Assembly: GCF_020097835.1 (NCBI RefSeq)
Contig: NZ_CP083666.1
Coordinates: 1,736,001 to 1,800,000 of the forward strand
Length of the DNA stretch: 64,000 bases
Direction: 5' to 3'
From: Haloprofundus halobius
GTDB lineage: Archaea; Halobacteriota; Halobacteria; Halobacteriales; Haloferacaceae
The translations under genes and the position numbers were made by a program. Positions 15,997-24,411 of this stretch are shown in pieces. Positions within the stretch are counted from its first letter, which is position 1, and each line of letters opens with the position of its first letter. Under the pieces are notes generated by a model, which saw only the letters and a program-made list of their open reading frames with translations, ran no database searches and was not told where the DNA came from.

Positions 15997-16016
15997 GAGC
16001 ATTTGCAAACCGGTGT
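15997..16016 (-). repeat. Origin recognition box 5 (inverted)
   Basis: GAGCATTTGCAAACCGGTGT, sharing the ATTTGCAAAC core with box 3 and the flanks with box 4. Same orientation as boxes 3 and 4. Confidence 0.75.
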
Positions 16017-16020
16017 AGTC

Positions 16021-16137
16021 GCCGGGTCGCGTCGAGTCGCGTCGAGTCGCGTCGAACCACATCGAACCACACCGAACCACACCGCACACATCGAACGCAT
16101 CGAACCAGACCGAACCGGACCGAATCGAGACGCCGAC
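16021..16137. repeat. Degenerate short repeats between origin and coaBC
   Basis: GTCGCGTCGA is repeated three times (GTCGAGTCGCGTCGAGTCGC). It then turns into CGAACCACA(T/C) units and further CGAACC(A/G)GAC variants up to about 16130. No protein frame is credible. The array starts five bases after origin box 5. The rest of the gap up to coaBC (16138-16211) shows nothing recognisable. Confidence 0.6.
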
Positions 16138-16211
16138 CGTTCGTGCCAGCGAGGGGTCACCTGTCGTGAACCGCACAGGACTATGTACCGCCGCCCCCGA
16201 CTCCCCGGTAG

Positions 16212-17417
16212 ATGCTTCAGGGAGTCAACGTCGCGCTGGGGGTGTCGGGCAGCATCGCCGCGGTCAAAGTCGTCGAACTCGCCCACGAACTCCGGCGACA
16301 GGGTGCGAGCGTCCGCGCCGTAATGACCGACAGCGCCCGCGGCATCCTCCACCCGTGGGCCGTCGAGTTCGCCACCGAGAACTCCGTCGTCACCGAGATC
16401 ACGGGCCGCGTCGAACACGTCGAACTCTGCGGCCGCGAGGGCTGGGCGGACGTGCTGCTGCTCGCGCCCGCGACGGCGAACACGGTCGGGAAAATCGCTG
16501 CCGCCGTCGACGACACGCCGGTGACGACCTGCGCGACCACCGCCCTCGGCGCTGGGATGCCCGTCGTCGTCGCGCCTGCGATGCACGAACCGATGTACGA
16601 TCACCCCGGCGTGCTCGACGCCATCGAGCGTGTCGAGTCGTGGGGGGTCTCCTTCGTCGACCCGCGAATAGAGGAGGGGAAAGCCAAGATAGCCACCGAG
16701 GAGGCCATCGTCACCGACGTCGCGCGCGTGACAACTGAGCAGTCGCTGTCGGGAACTCACGTCGTCGTCACCAGCGGCGCGACGAGCGAGCGAATCGACC
16801 CGATTCGCCTGTTGACCAACCGCGCGTCCGGGCGGACCGGCCGCGAAGTCGCCCGCGCCTGCTACGTCCGCGGCGCCGACGTGACGCTCGTCCACGACGG
16901 GCCCGACGTGTTCTATGCCGCCGTCGAACGCGTCGAGAGCGCCGCCGAGATGCTCGATGCGGTCGAAGCCGCCTGCGCCGGTGACACCGACGGAAACGGT
17001 GGCGACGGCGACGATGAGAGCGCTGCGGACGCCCTCGTCTCCGCCGCCGCCATCTCCGATTTCACCGTCGACGCCGCAGCGGAGAAGATCCGATCCGGTG
17101 AGGCGCGAACCCTCGAGCTGACGCCGACGCCGAAGCTCGTCGACACCGTCCGCGACGCCCACCCGAACCTCCCCATCGTCGGATTCAAAGCCGAGACGAG
17201 CGGCGACGACGAGTCGATGGTCGACGAAGCCACGCGTATCCTCGACCGAGCGTCGCTGTCGTTCGTCGTCGCCAACGACGCGAGCGTAATGGGAGAGTCG
17301 ACGACGCGGGCACTGTTCGTCCGAGAGGACGGCGTCGTCGGTGAGTACGTGGGTGACAAAACCGGTCTCGGCGGGCGGGTCGCCGACGAACTCGCGGCCG
17401 AACTCGACGAAAACTGA
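16212..17417 (+). CDS. coaBC: Bifunctional phosphopantothenoylcysteine decarboxylase / phosphopantothenate-cysteine ligase
   Basis: CoaBC makes 4'-phosphopantetheine for coenzyme A: the N-terminal flavodomain (CoaC) decarboxylates and the C-terminal half (CoaB) ligates cysteine. CoaC spans about residues 1-175 with GVSGSIAAVKVVELAHEL at 9-26, APATANTVGKIA near 91-102, and APAMHEPMYDHP near 121-132 (PAMH in place of the bacterial PAMN). CoaB begins near 186 with VVVTSGATSERIDPIRLLTNRASGRTG. An acidic glycine-rich loop lies near 256-272. The 401 residues match the family. It stands next to the origin. Confidence 0.94.
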   Translation: MLQGVNVALGVSGSIAAVKVVELAHELRRQGASVRAVMTDSARGILHPWAVEFATENSVVTEITGRVEHVELCGREGWADVLLLAPATANTVGKIAAAVDDTPVTTCATTALGAGMPVVVAPAMHEPMYDHPGVLDAIERVESWGVSFVDPRIEEGKAKIATEEAIVTDVARVTTEQSLSGTHVVVTSGATSERIDPIRLLTNRASGRTGREVARACYVRGADVTLVHDGPDVFYAAVERVESAAEMLDAVEAACAGDTDGNGGDGDDESAADALVSAAAISDFTVDAAAEKIRSGEARTLELTPTPKLVDTVRDAHPNLPIVGFKAETSGDDESMVDEATRILDRASLSFVVANDASVMGESTTRALFVREDGVVGEYVGDKTGLGGRVADELAAELDEN

Positions 17418-17612
17418 GCTTCTCTCGCTCCGCATTCAGTATCTCCGACGACCTGATACATCCCTCGAACGCGAAATGAGATAAGAATAGTTTTGCGTCA
17501 ACAGCTACTCGCTTCATACGATTAGCCAGTATGACGGGTCGAACACGCTTGAGCGACTGTTGGCCTCCCCACCGTCGCCGAATGGAGTGGAGAGACAGTG
17601 GCGGCTGAGGAA

Positions 17613-18710
17613 ATGACGGGCGCGCGGGTGCTCGTTCCGGTCGGCGAGTCGCCGACGCTTCGAAACACCGTTGCCTACGCCGTCCGAACTGCCCGCGAAC
17701 GCGCTGCGGAGTCCGAGCAGTCCGCGACCGTTCACTTCGTCTATCCGGCGTTGTGGCGCGCGATAGAGCCGACGCGCGCAGGGAAGTTCGAACAGGCCGA
17801 AGAACTGCTCGACCGCGTCGAACTGTGGGCCGAGGAGGACCTCGGCGAGGACGAAGACGGGTCCGAACCAGCCGTCGATGTCGAGACGGCCGTCGTCGGC
17901 GCCGACGAGTACCTGTTCAGCCCGGCCGATTTCGCCCGCGTCATCATCGAATACGCGCGAGAGCACGATCTCGACCGCATCGTCGTCGACCCGGAGTACC
18001 AGCCGGGCGGCAACGCGCCGATGCTGCGCCCGCTGGAGTACGAACTGACGAAGTCCGAACTGAGCGTCGAGGAAGCGCCGGTCGAACGACCGACGCGTCG
18101 CGGCGTGCTCGTCGGCCGCGAGAGCCTGACGCAGTATCTGCTCGTCTTCGGGGCGTCGTACCTGTTCTACGTCGTTCTCGGTGGATTCAGCGGCGCGTTC
18201 GACTACGTGACGGGCGCGATAAGCGCCACCGTCGTCACGGTCGTTCTCGGGAAAATCGCGATGAAGGGGAAACCGAACCTCCGACAACTGCCGGGCGTCC
18301 TCGGACGACTGCTTCTGTACACGCCGTATCTGCTCTGGGAGATCGCCAGAGCGAACGTCGCGCTGGCGTACGTCATTCTCCATCCGCGACTGCCCATCGA
18401 CCCGGAGATGGTGCAGTTCGAGGCCGCCGTCTGGAACGACCTCCCGGCGACGACGCTCGCCAACAGCATCACGCTCACGCCGGGGACGCTGACCGTCGAG
18501 GTCAGCCAGCGCGAGTTCGTCATCCACTCGCTCACCGGGTCCGCCCGCGAAGACCTCTTCGACGGGGCGCTCGAACGCGCCGTCCGCTTCGTCTTCTACG
18601 GCCGGGCGGCCGCACGAATCCCGAGTCCGAAGGAACGCGACGCGACGCGCGAAGAGGTGTCCGAGACGCCGAACGACTCGGTGGTCACCGACGGCGGGGT
18701 CGACCGATGA
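17613..18710 (+). CDS. mrpE: Mrp-type Na+/H+ antiporter subunit E with N-terminal Usp-like domain
   Basis: About 365 residues. The first ~140 resemble a universal-stress-protein fold (ARVLVPVGESPTLRNTVAYAVRTARE, later AREHDLDRIVVDPEYQPGG). The second half is the MnhE membrane domain (YLLVFGASYLFYVVLGGFSG, RLLLYTPYLLWEIARANVALAYVILHP, then NSITLTPGTLTVEV). MrpE is a small membrane subunit of the multi-protein Na+/H+ antiporter; the fused Usp part could sense nucleotide or stress. Start at ATG 17613; GTG at 17598 is an alternative five codons upstream. It is the first gene of a nine-gene operon and overlaps mrpF by four bases. Confidence 0.88.
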   Translation: MTGARVLVPVGESPTLRNTVAYAVRTARERAAESEQSATVHFVYPALWRAIEPTRAGKFEQAEELLDRVELWAEEDLGEDEDGSEPAVDVETAVVGADEYLFSPADFARVIIEYAREHDLDRIVVDPEYQPGGNAPMLRPLEYELTKSELSVEEAPVERPTRRGVLVGRESLTQYLLVFGASYLFYVVLGGFSGAFDYVTGAISATVVTVVLGKIAMKGKPNLRQLPGVLGRLLLYTPYLLWEIARANVALAYVILHPRLPIDPEMVQFEAAVWNDLPATTLANSITLTPGTLTVEVSQREFVIHSLTGSAREDLFDGALERAVRFVFYGRAAARIPSPKERDATREEVSETPNDSVVTDGGVDR

Positions 18711-19036
18711 ACGCCGTTCCGCTCGCCGCCGCGTCCGGTGCTGCCGACCCGGCGAACCTCACGCCGTTCGTCGCCGACGCGCTACTCGGCGCGGCGGCGG
18801 CGTTCGTCGCTCTCGCAGTCGTGGTCCTCTACCGCGTCGCCAAGGGGCCGACGATGCAGGACCGCGTCATCGCCGTCAACGTCATCGGTTCGAACACCGT
18901 GGTCATCCTCGCGTTTCTGGCCGCGGCGTTCGGTGAACCGGGCTTCCTCGACGTGGCGCTGGTCTACGCGCTGCTCAACTTCCTGATGAGCATCGCCATC
19001 TCGAAGTTCACCGTCGAACGGGGTGGCGTCATATGA
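18707..19036 (+). CDS. mrpF: Mrp Na+/H+ antiporter subunit F
   Basis: A 109-residue protein with three membrane helices and the MnhF pattern VLYRVAKGPTMQDRVIAVNVIGSNTVVILAFLAAAFGEPGFLDVALVYALLNFLMSIAISKF (about residues 40-102). The ATG overlaps the mrpE stop (ATGA), and its own stop overlaps the next start in the same way, pointing to coupled translation. It belongs to the membrane arm of the antiporter. Confidence 0.92.
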   Translation: MNAVPLAAASGAADPANLTPFVADALLGAAAAFVALAVVVLYRVAKGPTMQDRVIAVNVIGSNTVVILAFLAAAFGEPGFLDVALVYALLNFLMSIAISKFTVERGGVI

Positions 19037-19542
19037 CGCCGGTCGAACTCGCTATCGTCGCGCTGCTCGCCGGCGGCGTCTTCTTCGCGTTCGTCGCGGC
19101 GGTGGGCGTGCTCCGCCTGCCCGACCTCTACACGCGGACGCACGCCGCCTCCAAGAGCGACACACTCGGCGCGGTGCTGGGTCTCGGCGCTGTCGCGCTC
19201 GTTTTCGGCGCGGAGCTGTCGACGGTGAAGGCGGTGTTCCTGCTCGTCTTCATGTTCGTGACGAACCCGACGGCGGCGCACGCCATCGCGCGTGCGGCCT
19301 TCGACCAGGACATCGAACCGTGGACGAACGAAGACGCGGAGCGAACTACTCGCGGTGCCGACGCCGACCGCTCGCCCGAGGACGCCGACGGTTCGGAGTC
19401 GGTAGCGACCGACGGCGGTTCCGCGAGCGACGCGAGCGGAACCTCGTCGGGAGCGAAGCGAACAGACGGCGGGTCCGCGTCGGGAACCGATTCCGCGGAC
19501 GTACCGGTCGGTTCCACCGCCGCCGACGGGGGTGACCGATGA
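19033..19542 (+). CDS. mrpG: Mrp Na+/H+ antiporter subunit G
   Basis: A 169-residue protein. The first ~105 residues are the MnhG domain with three helices and LRLPDLYTRTHAASKSDTLGAVLGLGAVAL near residues 27-56. The remaining ~60 residues are a hydrophilic Ser/Asp/Gly tail without known motifs, absent from bacterial MnhG. ATGA overlaps join it to mrpF and to the next gene. Confidence 0.92.
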   Translation: MTPVELAIVALLAGGVFFAFVAAVGVLRLPDLYTRTHAASKSDTLGAVLGLGAVALVFGAELSTVKAVFLLVFMFVTNPTAAHAIARAAFDQDIEPWTNEDAERTTRGADADRSPEDADGSESVATDGGSASDASGTSSGAKRTDGGSASGTDSADVPVGSTAADGGDR

Positions 19543-20078
19543 CGTTCACGCCCATCGAGGCCGCGACGCTCGTCTTCGTCATCGGCTGTGCACTCACGGC
19601 GGCGCTGCTGCGAGACGTGCTCGCGGCCATCATCGCGTCGGCCGCGTACAGTCTCGGCATCGCCGTCCTCTGGGTGCTGCTACAAGCGCCCGACGTGGCG
19701 CTCACCGAGGCGGCCGTCGGCGCGGGCGTGATGACGCTGCTGCTGCTTTTGACCATCGCGAAGACGGTCCACCCCGAGCGGGGGAGCCAGTTCGAGCGGG
19801 TCCGCCTACGGTCGCTCGTCGTCATCGTCGCCTTCGCGGGCGTGTTGCTGGCGACGGTCCCGGCGCTGCCCGCCATCGGCGCGGCGGAGTCGCCGGTCGT
19901 CGGCGGCGAGGTCACCCAGTACTACCTCGACAACGCCTACGAAGAGACCGAGGTCGGAAACGCCGTGACCGCCGTGTTGGCCGCCTACCGTGGGTTCGAC
20001 ACCCTCGGCGAGGCGGTAGTGGTGTTCTCCGCCGGGGTCGCAGTACTGCTCGTGCTGCGCCGGGAGGTGTTCGTATGA
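19539..20078 (+). CDS. Mrp antiporter DUF4040/MbhD-like subunit
   Basis: A 179-residue membrane protein matching the DUF4040 segment (C-terminal part of bacterial MrpA, or MbhD/E of archaeal hydrogenase complexes). The key stretch is LRDVLAAIIASAAYSLGIAVLWVLLQAPDVALTEAAVGAGVMTLLLLLTI, about residues 24-73. The part after residue 105 resembles the MbhE-like region with VFSAGVAVLLVLRRE. In bacteria these belong to one large MrpA; here they form a separate gene. It overlaps both neighbours by four bases. Confidence 0.85.
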   Translation: MTFTPIEAATLVFVIGCALTAALLRDVLAAIIASAAYSLGIAVLWVLLQAPDVALTEAAVGAGVMTLLLLLTIAKTVHPERGSQFERVRLRSLVVIVAFAGVLLATVPALPAIGAAESPVVGGEVTQYYLDNAYEETEVGNAVTAVLAAYRGFDTLGEAVVVFSAGVAVLLVLRREVFV

Positions 20079-20587
20079 GTACCGACACCGATGAGTCGGA
20101 GAACGCCACCTCCGCCAACCGCATCGTGCACAACGACGAGCAGACGCCGTACGTCGAGAGCACCATCATCATGACCACCGTCCGCGTCGTCACCCCGTTC
20201 ATCCTGACGCTCGGACTGTTCGTGATGTTCCACGGGGCGTCGTCGGCGGGCGGCGGCTTCCAAGGCGGTGCTATCGCCGGTACCGTCATCCTGCTGCTCG
20301 CGTTCGCGTTCGGTATCGGACCGGTCCGCGACTGGTTGAATCCGGCCATCATCCTCGGACTCGTCGTCGTCGGCGTCGGGACGTTCCTCGCCGTCGCGCT
20401 CGGATCGCTGCTGCTTGGCGGCGAGTTCCTCCAGTACTCCGCCTACCCCATCTACCACGCGAGCAAGTACGGTATCGAACTCGTCGAACTCGGCATCGGT
20501 GCGGTCGTCGCCGGTATCATCATCGGTCTGTTCTTCCTCATCGCTGCCGGGTTCGAAATCGGTGAACCGATGGAGGACGAACAATGA
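20075..20587 (+). CDS. mrpB: Mrp Na+/H+ antiporter subunit B
   Basis: A 170-residue protein with an N-terminal hydrophilic stretch of about 30 residues, then the MnhB domain of four membrane helices. The domain begins at VRVVTPFILTLGLFVMFHGASSAGGGFQGGAIAGTVILLLAF, where the GASSAGGGFQGG motif is typical of the family. Located between the DUF4040 gene and mrpC with ATGA overlaps on both sides. Confidence 0.93.
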   Translation: MSTDTDESENATSANRIVHNDEQTPYVESTIIMTTVRVVTPFILTLGLFVMFHGASSAGGGFQGGAIAGTVILLLAFAFGIGPVRDWLNPAIILGLVVVGVGTFLAVALGSLLLGGEFLQYSAYPIYHASKYGIELVELGIGAVVAGIIIGLFFLIAAGFEIGEPMEDEQ

Positions 20588-20952
20588 TCGCAGAGATTCT
20601 ACTCACACGGTACAACTACGTCGTCGTCGCGCTGTTGCTGCCTATCGGTGCGTACATGATGATAGAGAACCGGAACCTCGTCAAGAAGGTCATCGGCATG
20701 AACATCTTCCAGACGGGTATCTTCCTGTTCTTCATCACGTCGGCGTACCGCGAGGGCGGGTCGCCGCCCATCGTCGGCAGCGGTGGCGAGGGCGCGACGT
20801 ACGTCAGCCCCCTGCCGCACGTGCTCATCCTCACGGCCATCGTCGTCGGGGTGAGCCTCACCGCGGTGGCGCTGGCGCTCATCGTCCGCATCTACACCGA
20901 GTACGGCACGCTCGACGAAGCGAACCTTCGGGAGGTGCGCGCGGATGAGTGA
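20584..20952 (+). CDS. mrpC: Mrp Na+/H+ antiporter subunit C (NuoK-like)
   Basis: A 122-residue NuoK/MnhC homologue with three helices. The conserved stretch NRNLVKKVIGMNIFQTGIFLFFITSAY lies at about residues 29-55, and LPHVLILTAIVVGVSLTAVALALIVRIYTEYGT near 80-112. It overlaps mrpB by four bases and the next proton-channel subunit by eight. Part of the membrane domain that links the large antiporter-like subunits. Confidence 0.93.
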   Translation: MIAEILLTRYNYVVVALLLPIGAYMMIENRNLVKKVIGMNIFQTGIFLFFITSAYREGGSPPIVGSGGEGATYVSPLPHVLILTAIVVGVSLTAVALALIVRIYTEYGTLDEANLREVRADE

Positions 20953-22513
20953 ACTGCTGTCGCTTCTCGTCGCGGTACCGATTCTGGGTGCGCTCGTCGC
21001 GCTCGCGGTCGGCTACTCGTTCGAGCGACTCGCGTGGCCGCTGGCGTTCGTCACGTCGCTCGGCCACACGGCGCTGGCGACGCTCGTCGCTGTGCAGGTC
21101 TACTCCGGCGGCGAACCGCTCAGCTACGCGGTGGGCGGCTTCCGGCCGCCGTTCGGCATCGAACTCGTCGTCGACGGCCTCAACGCCGCGGTCGTGGTCC
21201 TCGTCGCGGTCGTCGCGCTCGGCGTGCTCGTCTACGCGCGCCGCGCCGGCCCGCACTCGGCGGCGTTCTACACCGGGTACCTCCTCCTGGTCGCCGGTCT
21301 CTCGGGGATGAGCGTCACCGGAGACATGTTCAACCTCTACGTCTTCCTCGAAATCACCGGCCTCACCGCCTACGCGCTGGTGGCGACCGGCGACGACGGA
21401 CGCTCGGCGGTCGGCGCGCTGAAGTACCTCCTCGTGGGGACCGTCGGCGCGTCGCTGTTCCTCGTCGGCATCGGCTACGCGTTCGTCGCCACGGGGACGC
21501 TCAACATGGCCGACCTCGCCGAGAAACTCGCCGGCGTCGGCTACGGGTCGACGCTCGTCCGGGCGTCGTTCGCGCTTGTGGTGACCGGGTTGGCCGTCAA
21601 GACGGCTTTGTACCCGCTGCACACGTGGCAGCCGGAGGCGTACGCGAGCGCCCCCGACAGCGTCAGCGCGCTCATCTCGGCGCTCGTCTCGACGGTCTCG
21701 GCGTACGCGCTCGCGCGCGTCGTCTACAGCGTCTACACCGTCGACTTCCTCGCCTCCGTCGCCTACGCACGCGAGTTCGTGCTCGTGCTGGCCGGCGTCA
21801 GCATCGTCGCCGGGAGCGTCCTCGCGGTGATGCAAAGCGAGTTAAAGCGGATGCTCGCGTACTCGTCGGTGTCGCAGTTCGGCCTCGTCGTCGCCGCGTT
21901 CGCCGTCGCCAACGAGGCGGCGGTGACGGGCGGCCTCGTCCATCTCGTCGGCCACGCCGTCATGAAGGGTGGCCTGTTCCTCGCGGTGGGCGCCATCGCG
22001 GCGCGGACGGGTGCGCGGTACGTCGGGGAGTTCGACGGCCTCGCCGACCGCGCACCGCTTCTCAGCGCCGCGCTCGCGACCCTGTCGCTGTCGATGGTCG
22101 GCGTTCCGCCGGCGGTCGGCTTCGTCGGCAAGTGGTACATCGCCCTCGGCGCGATTCAGGCGCAGGCGTGGCCTATCGCGGTCGTCATCCTGCTGAGCAC
22201 GCTGCTGACGCTGGCGTACTTCCTGCGTCTCGTCGAGCGGATGTACTTCCGGACGGCGACGACGACGGAGACGCCCGCCGACTCGCCGACCGGAACCGGC
22301 GCGGCCGCCGTCGCCGACGGTGGGAACACCGATGACACGGACGACGACCGGCCGACGCTCGGCCGTGGCGACGACGCCGACTTCGGCGGCCCGACTGCCG
22401 GCATGGTCGCCGTCGTCGTCGTCGCGGCGGTGCTCGCCGTCGCACTCGGTCCGCTCGTCTCCACGTTCGAACCGCTGCTCGAACCGACGCTCGACCTCCT
22501 ACTCCAGCCATGA
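20945..22513 (+). CDS. mrpD: Mrp antiporter large proton-channel subunit (MrpD-like), copy 1
   Basis: A 522-residue NuoN/NuoM/MrpD-type protein with about 14 membrane helices. Family residues visible are the TM5 Glu in FNLYVFLEITGLTAYALVATG (near residue 135), the TM7 lysine region VTGLAVKTALYPLHTWQPEAYASAPDSVSALIS (near 215-245), and LKRMLAYSSVSQFGLV near 300. A hydrophilic insert near residues 440-475 precedes the last helix. It should form one half-channel for proton or sodium translocation. Confidence 0.92.
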   Translation: MSELLSLLVAVPILGALVALAVGYSFERLAWPLAFVTSLGHTALATLVAVQVYSGGEPLSYAVGGFRPPFGIELVVDGLNAAVVVLVAVVALGVLVYARRAGPHSAAFYTGYLLLVAGLSGMSVTGDMFNLYVFLEITGLTAYALVATGDDGRSAVGALKYLLVGTVGASLFLVGIGYAFVATGTLNMADLAEKLAGVGYGSTLVRASFALVVTGLAVKTALYPLHTWQPEAYASAPDSVSALISALVSTVSAYALARVVYSVYTVDFLASVAYAREFVLVLAGVSIVAGSVLAVMQSELKRMLAYSSVSQFGLVVAAFAVANEAAVTGGLVHLVGHAVMKGGLFLAVGAIAARTGARYVGEFDGLADRAPLLSAALATLSLSMVGVPPAVGFVGKWYIALGAIQAQAWPIAVVILLSTLLTLAYFLRLVERMYFRTATTTETPADSPTGTGAAAVADGGNTDDTDDDRPTLGRGDDADFGGPTAGMVAVVVVAAVLAVALGPLVSTFEPLLEPTLDLLLQP

Positions 22514-24411
22514 CAGAGATTTCATCACTCAGACCGCTCGCGGCGGTCGCCGTTCCGGCGGTCGCCATCGCCTTCATCTACGCGTCGAACCGCCGGCCGA
22601 ACGTCCGCGAGGCGTGGACGCTCCTCGCCGCCGCGGCGACGTTCCTCATCGTGGCGAGTATGGTGCCGCGAACGCTCGCCGGCGACGCCTACGTCACCGG
22701 TCTCGGCAGCTTCGTCCCGGGTATCGAGTTCGCACTCAAAGCGGACGCGCTCGGGATGCTGTTCGGCCTGCTCGCCAGTCTGCTGTGGCTCGTCACCAGT
22801 TTCTACAGCATCGGCTACATGCGCGGCCTGCACGAACACGCCCAAACGAGATACTTCGCGGCGTTCGCTGCCAGCGTCGCCAGCGCCGTCGGCGTCGCGT
22901 TCGCGGCGAACCTGCTCGTGCTGTTCGTCTTCTACGAACTGCTGACGGTGGCGACCTACCCGCTCGTCACCCACGACGAGACAGCCGAGGCGCGCGCCGC
23001 CGGCCGCAAGTACATCGCTTACACCTTCGGTGGCGGCGTCGCAGTACTTGCGGGCACCGTCCTCGTCTACGTGCTCGCCGGTACGGTGGCGTTCACCCCC
23101 GGCGGCATCGAGGGTCTCGCCGGCGCGGACCCGACGCTCGGGCGCGCGGCGTTCGCGCTCTTGACGCTCGGCTTCGGCGTCAAGGCGGCGCTGATGCCCG
23201 TCCACTCGTGGCTCCCGGACGCAATGGTCGCGCCGACGCCCGTTTCGGGCTTGCTTCACGCGGTGGCCGTCGTCAAATCCGGCGTGTTCGGCATCGCCCG
23301 CGTCGTCCTCGACGTGTTCGGTCCCCAGACGGTGGGTGACCTCGGCGTCGGTGTCCCGCTGGCGGCCGTCGCGGCGTTCACGCTCCTCATGGCGAGCGTC
23401 ATCGCGCTCCGACAGGACAACCTCAAGCGCCGCCTCGCGTATTCGACGGTGAGCCAGCTATCGTACATCGTCCTCGGTCTCGGCATCGGCGCGTCGATGG
23501 GCGGTGACGCCGCCAGATACGCGCTCATCGGCGGGTTGTTGCACATCCCCGCGCACGCGTTCATGAAGCTCACGCTGTTCTTCTGCGCGGGCGTCATCCA
23601 CGTCGAGACCCACACCGACGACATCAGTGACATGGCCGGCATCGGCAAGCGGATGCCGCTGACGATGGCCGCCTTCAGCGTCGCGGCCGCCGGGATGGCC
23701 GGCATCCCGCTCGTGGCGGGGTTCGTCAGCAAGTTCTACCTGCTCGTCGGCACCGCCTCCGGCGGCGAAGTCGCGTTCACCGTCGCACTACTGGTGTCGG
23801 GGGTGCTGAACATCGCGTACTTCTGGCCGGTCGTCTATCAGGCGTTCTTCGAGAGCGAGATGCCCGGCGGCCACGACCGGAAACCCCTCGTCAAACACCG
23901 CTACGGCGGCCGAGCGGACGTCGCCGCCGACGGCGGCCACAAGTCCGGCGGCGGGCGCTCCGAGGAACGCCGCGGCGACGAGAGCGCCGACTCCGGCGAG
24001 GGCTCCGCGCTGACCGGCGGCGATGCCGGTGCCAGCGCTCGCGCGGACGAGATACAGAAACCCGCCGACCCGAACGGTGACTACGCCGTCGACCGCCACC
24101 CCTCCGATCACACGAAACAGGGCGGCCAACTCGGCGACGGTGCCGCGGAGATGGCCGAAAGCGACGCACAGGGCGACGCGGACCACGACCACCACCACGA
24201 GGGCGGTCCGCCGACCGGCGGGTGGGAACGCCGCAGCCGGCTCGGACAGGAGAGCACGTGGTTCATGCTCGGGCCGATTCTGACCGCCGCCGCCGGCTCG
24301 ATCGTCATCGGCATCGTGCCGGGCCGAGCGGTGTTCCTCCGCATCGTACAGGAGGTCGTGACGGCGGCGACGACTGCGACTGCCGCCGCGACGATGGGGG
24401 TGTTGTTCTGA
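22510..24411 (+). CDS. Mrp antiporter large proton-channel subunit, copy 2, with His-rich loop
   Basis: A 633-residue NuoM/MrpD-type protein. The proton-channel core covers about residues 1-450, with LVLFVFYELLTVATYPLVTHDE near 137-158, FGVKAALMPVHSWLPDAMVAPTPVSGLLHA near 220-249, and LKRRLAYSTVSQLSYIVLGLG near 304-324. A long polar segment of about 135 residues follows, rich in Gly, Asp, Glu and His (including DHDHHHEGG), and then one last helix. It overlaps mrpD by four bases and the third subunit by one. Confidence 0.9.
   Translation: MTEISSLRPLAAVAVPAVAIAFIYASNRRPNVREAWTLLAAAATFLIVASMVPRTLAGDAYVTGLGSFVPGIEFALKADALGMLFGLLASLLWLVTSFYSIGYMRGLHEHAQTRYFAAFAASVASAVGVAFAANLLVLFVFYELLTVATYPLVTHDETAEARAAGRKYIAYTFGGGVAVLAGTVLVYVLAGTVAFTPGGIEGLAGADPTLGRAAFALLTLGFGVKAALMPVHSWLPDAMVAPTPVSGLLHAVAVVKSGVFGIARVVLDVFGPQTVGDLGVGVPLAAVAAFTLLMASVIALRQDNLKRRLAYSTVSQLSYIVLGLGIGASMGGDAARYALIGGLLHIPAHAFMKLTLFFCAGVIHVETHTDDISDMAGIGKRMPLTMAAFSVAAAGMAGIPLVAGFVSKFYLLVGTASGGEVAFTVALLVSGVLNIAYFWPVVYQAFFESEMPGGHDRKPLVKHRYGGRADVAADGGHKSGGGRSEERRGDESADSGEGSALTGGDAGASARADEIQKPADPNGDYAVDRHPSDHTKQGGQLGDGAAEMAESDAQGDADHDHHHEGGPPTGGWERRSRLGQESTWFMLGPILTAAAGSIVIGIVPGRAVFLRIVQEVVTAATTATAAATMGVLF

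Noticed and set aside
13861-16016. Repeated 20-mers considered as a CRISPR array
   Set aside because: Spacing is irregular (about 90 to 1,700 bases), orientation changes, and no cas gene is present. The origin-box explanation fits better.
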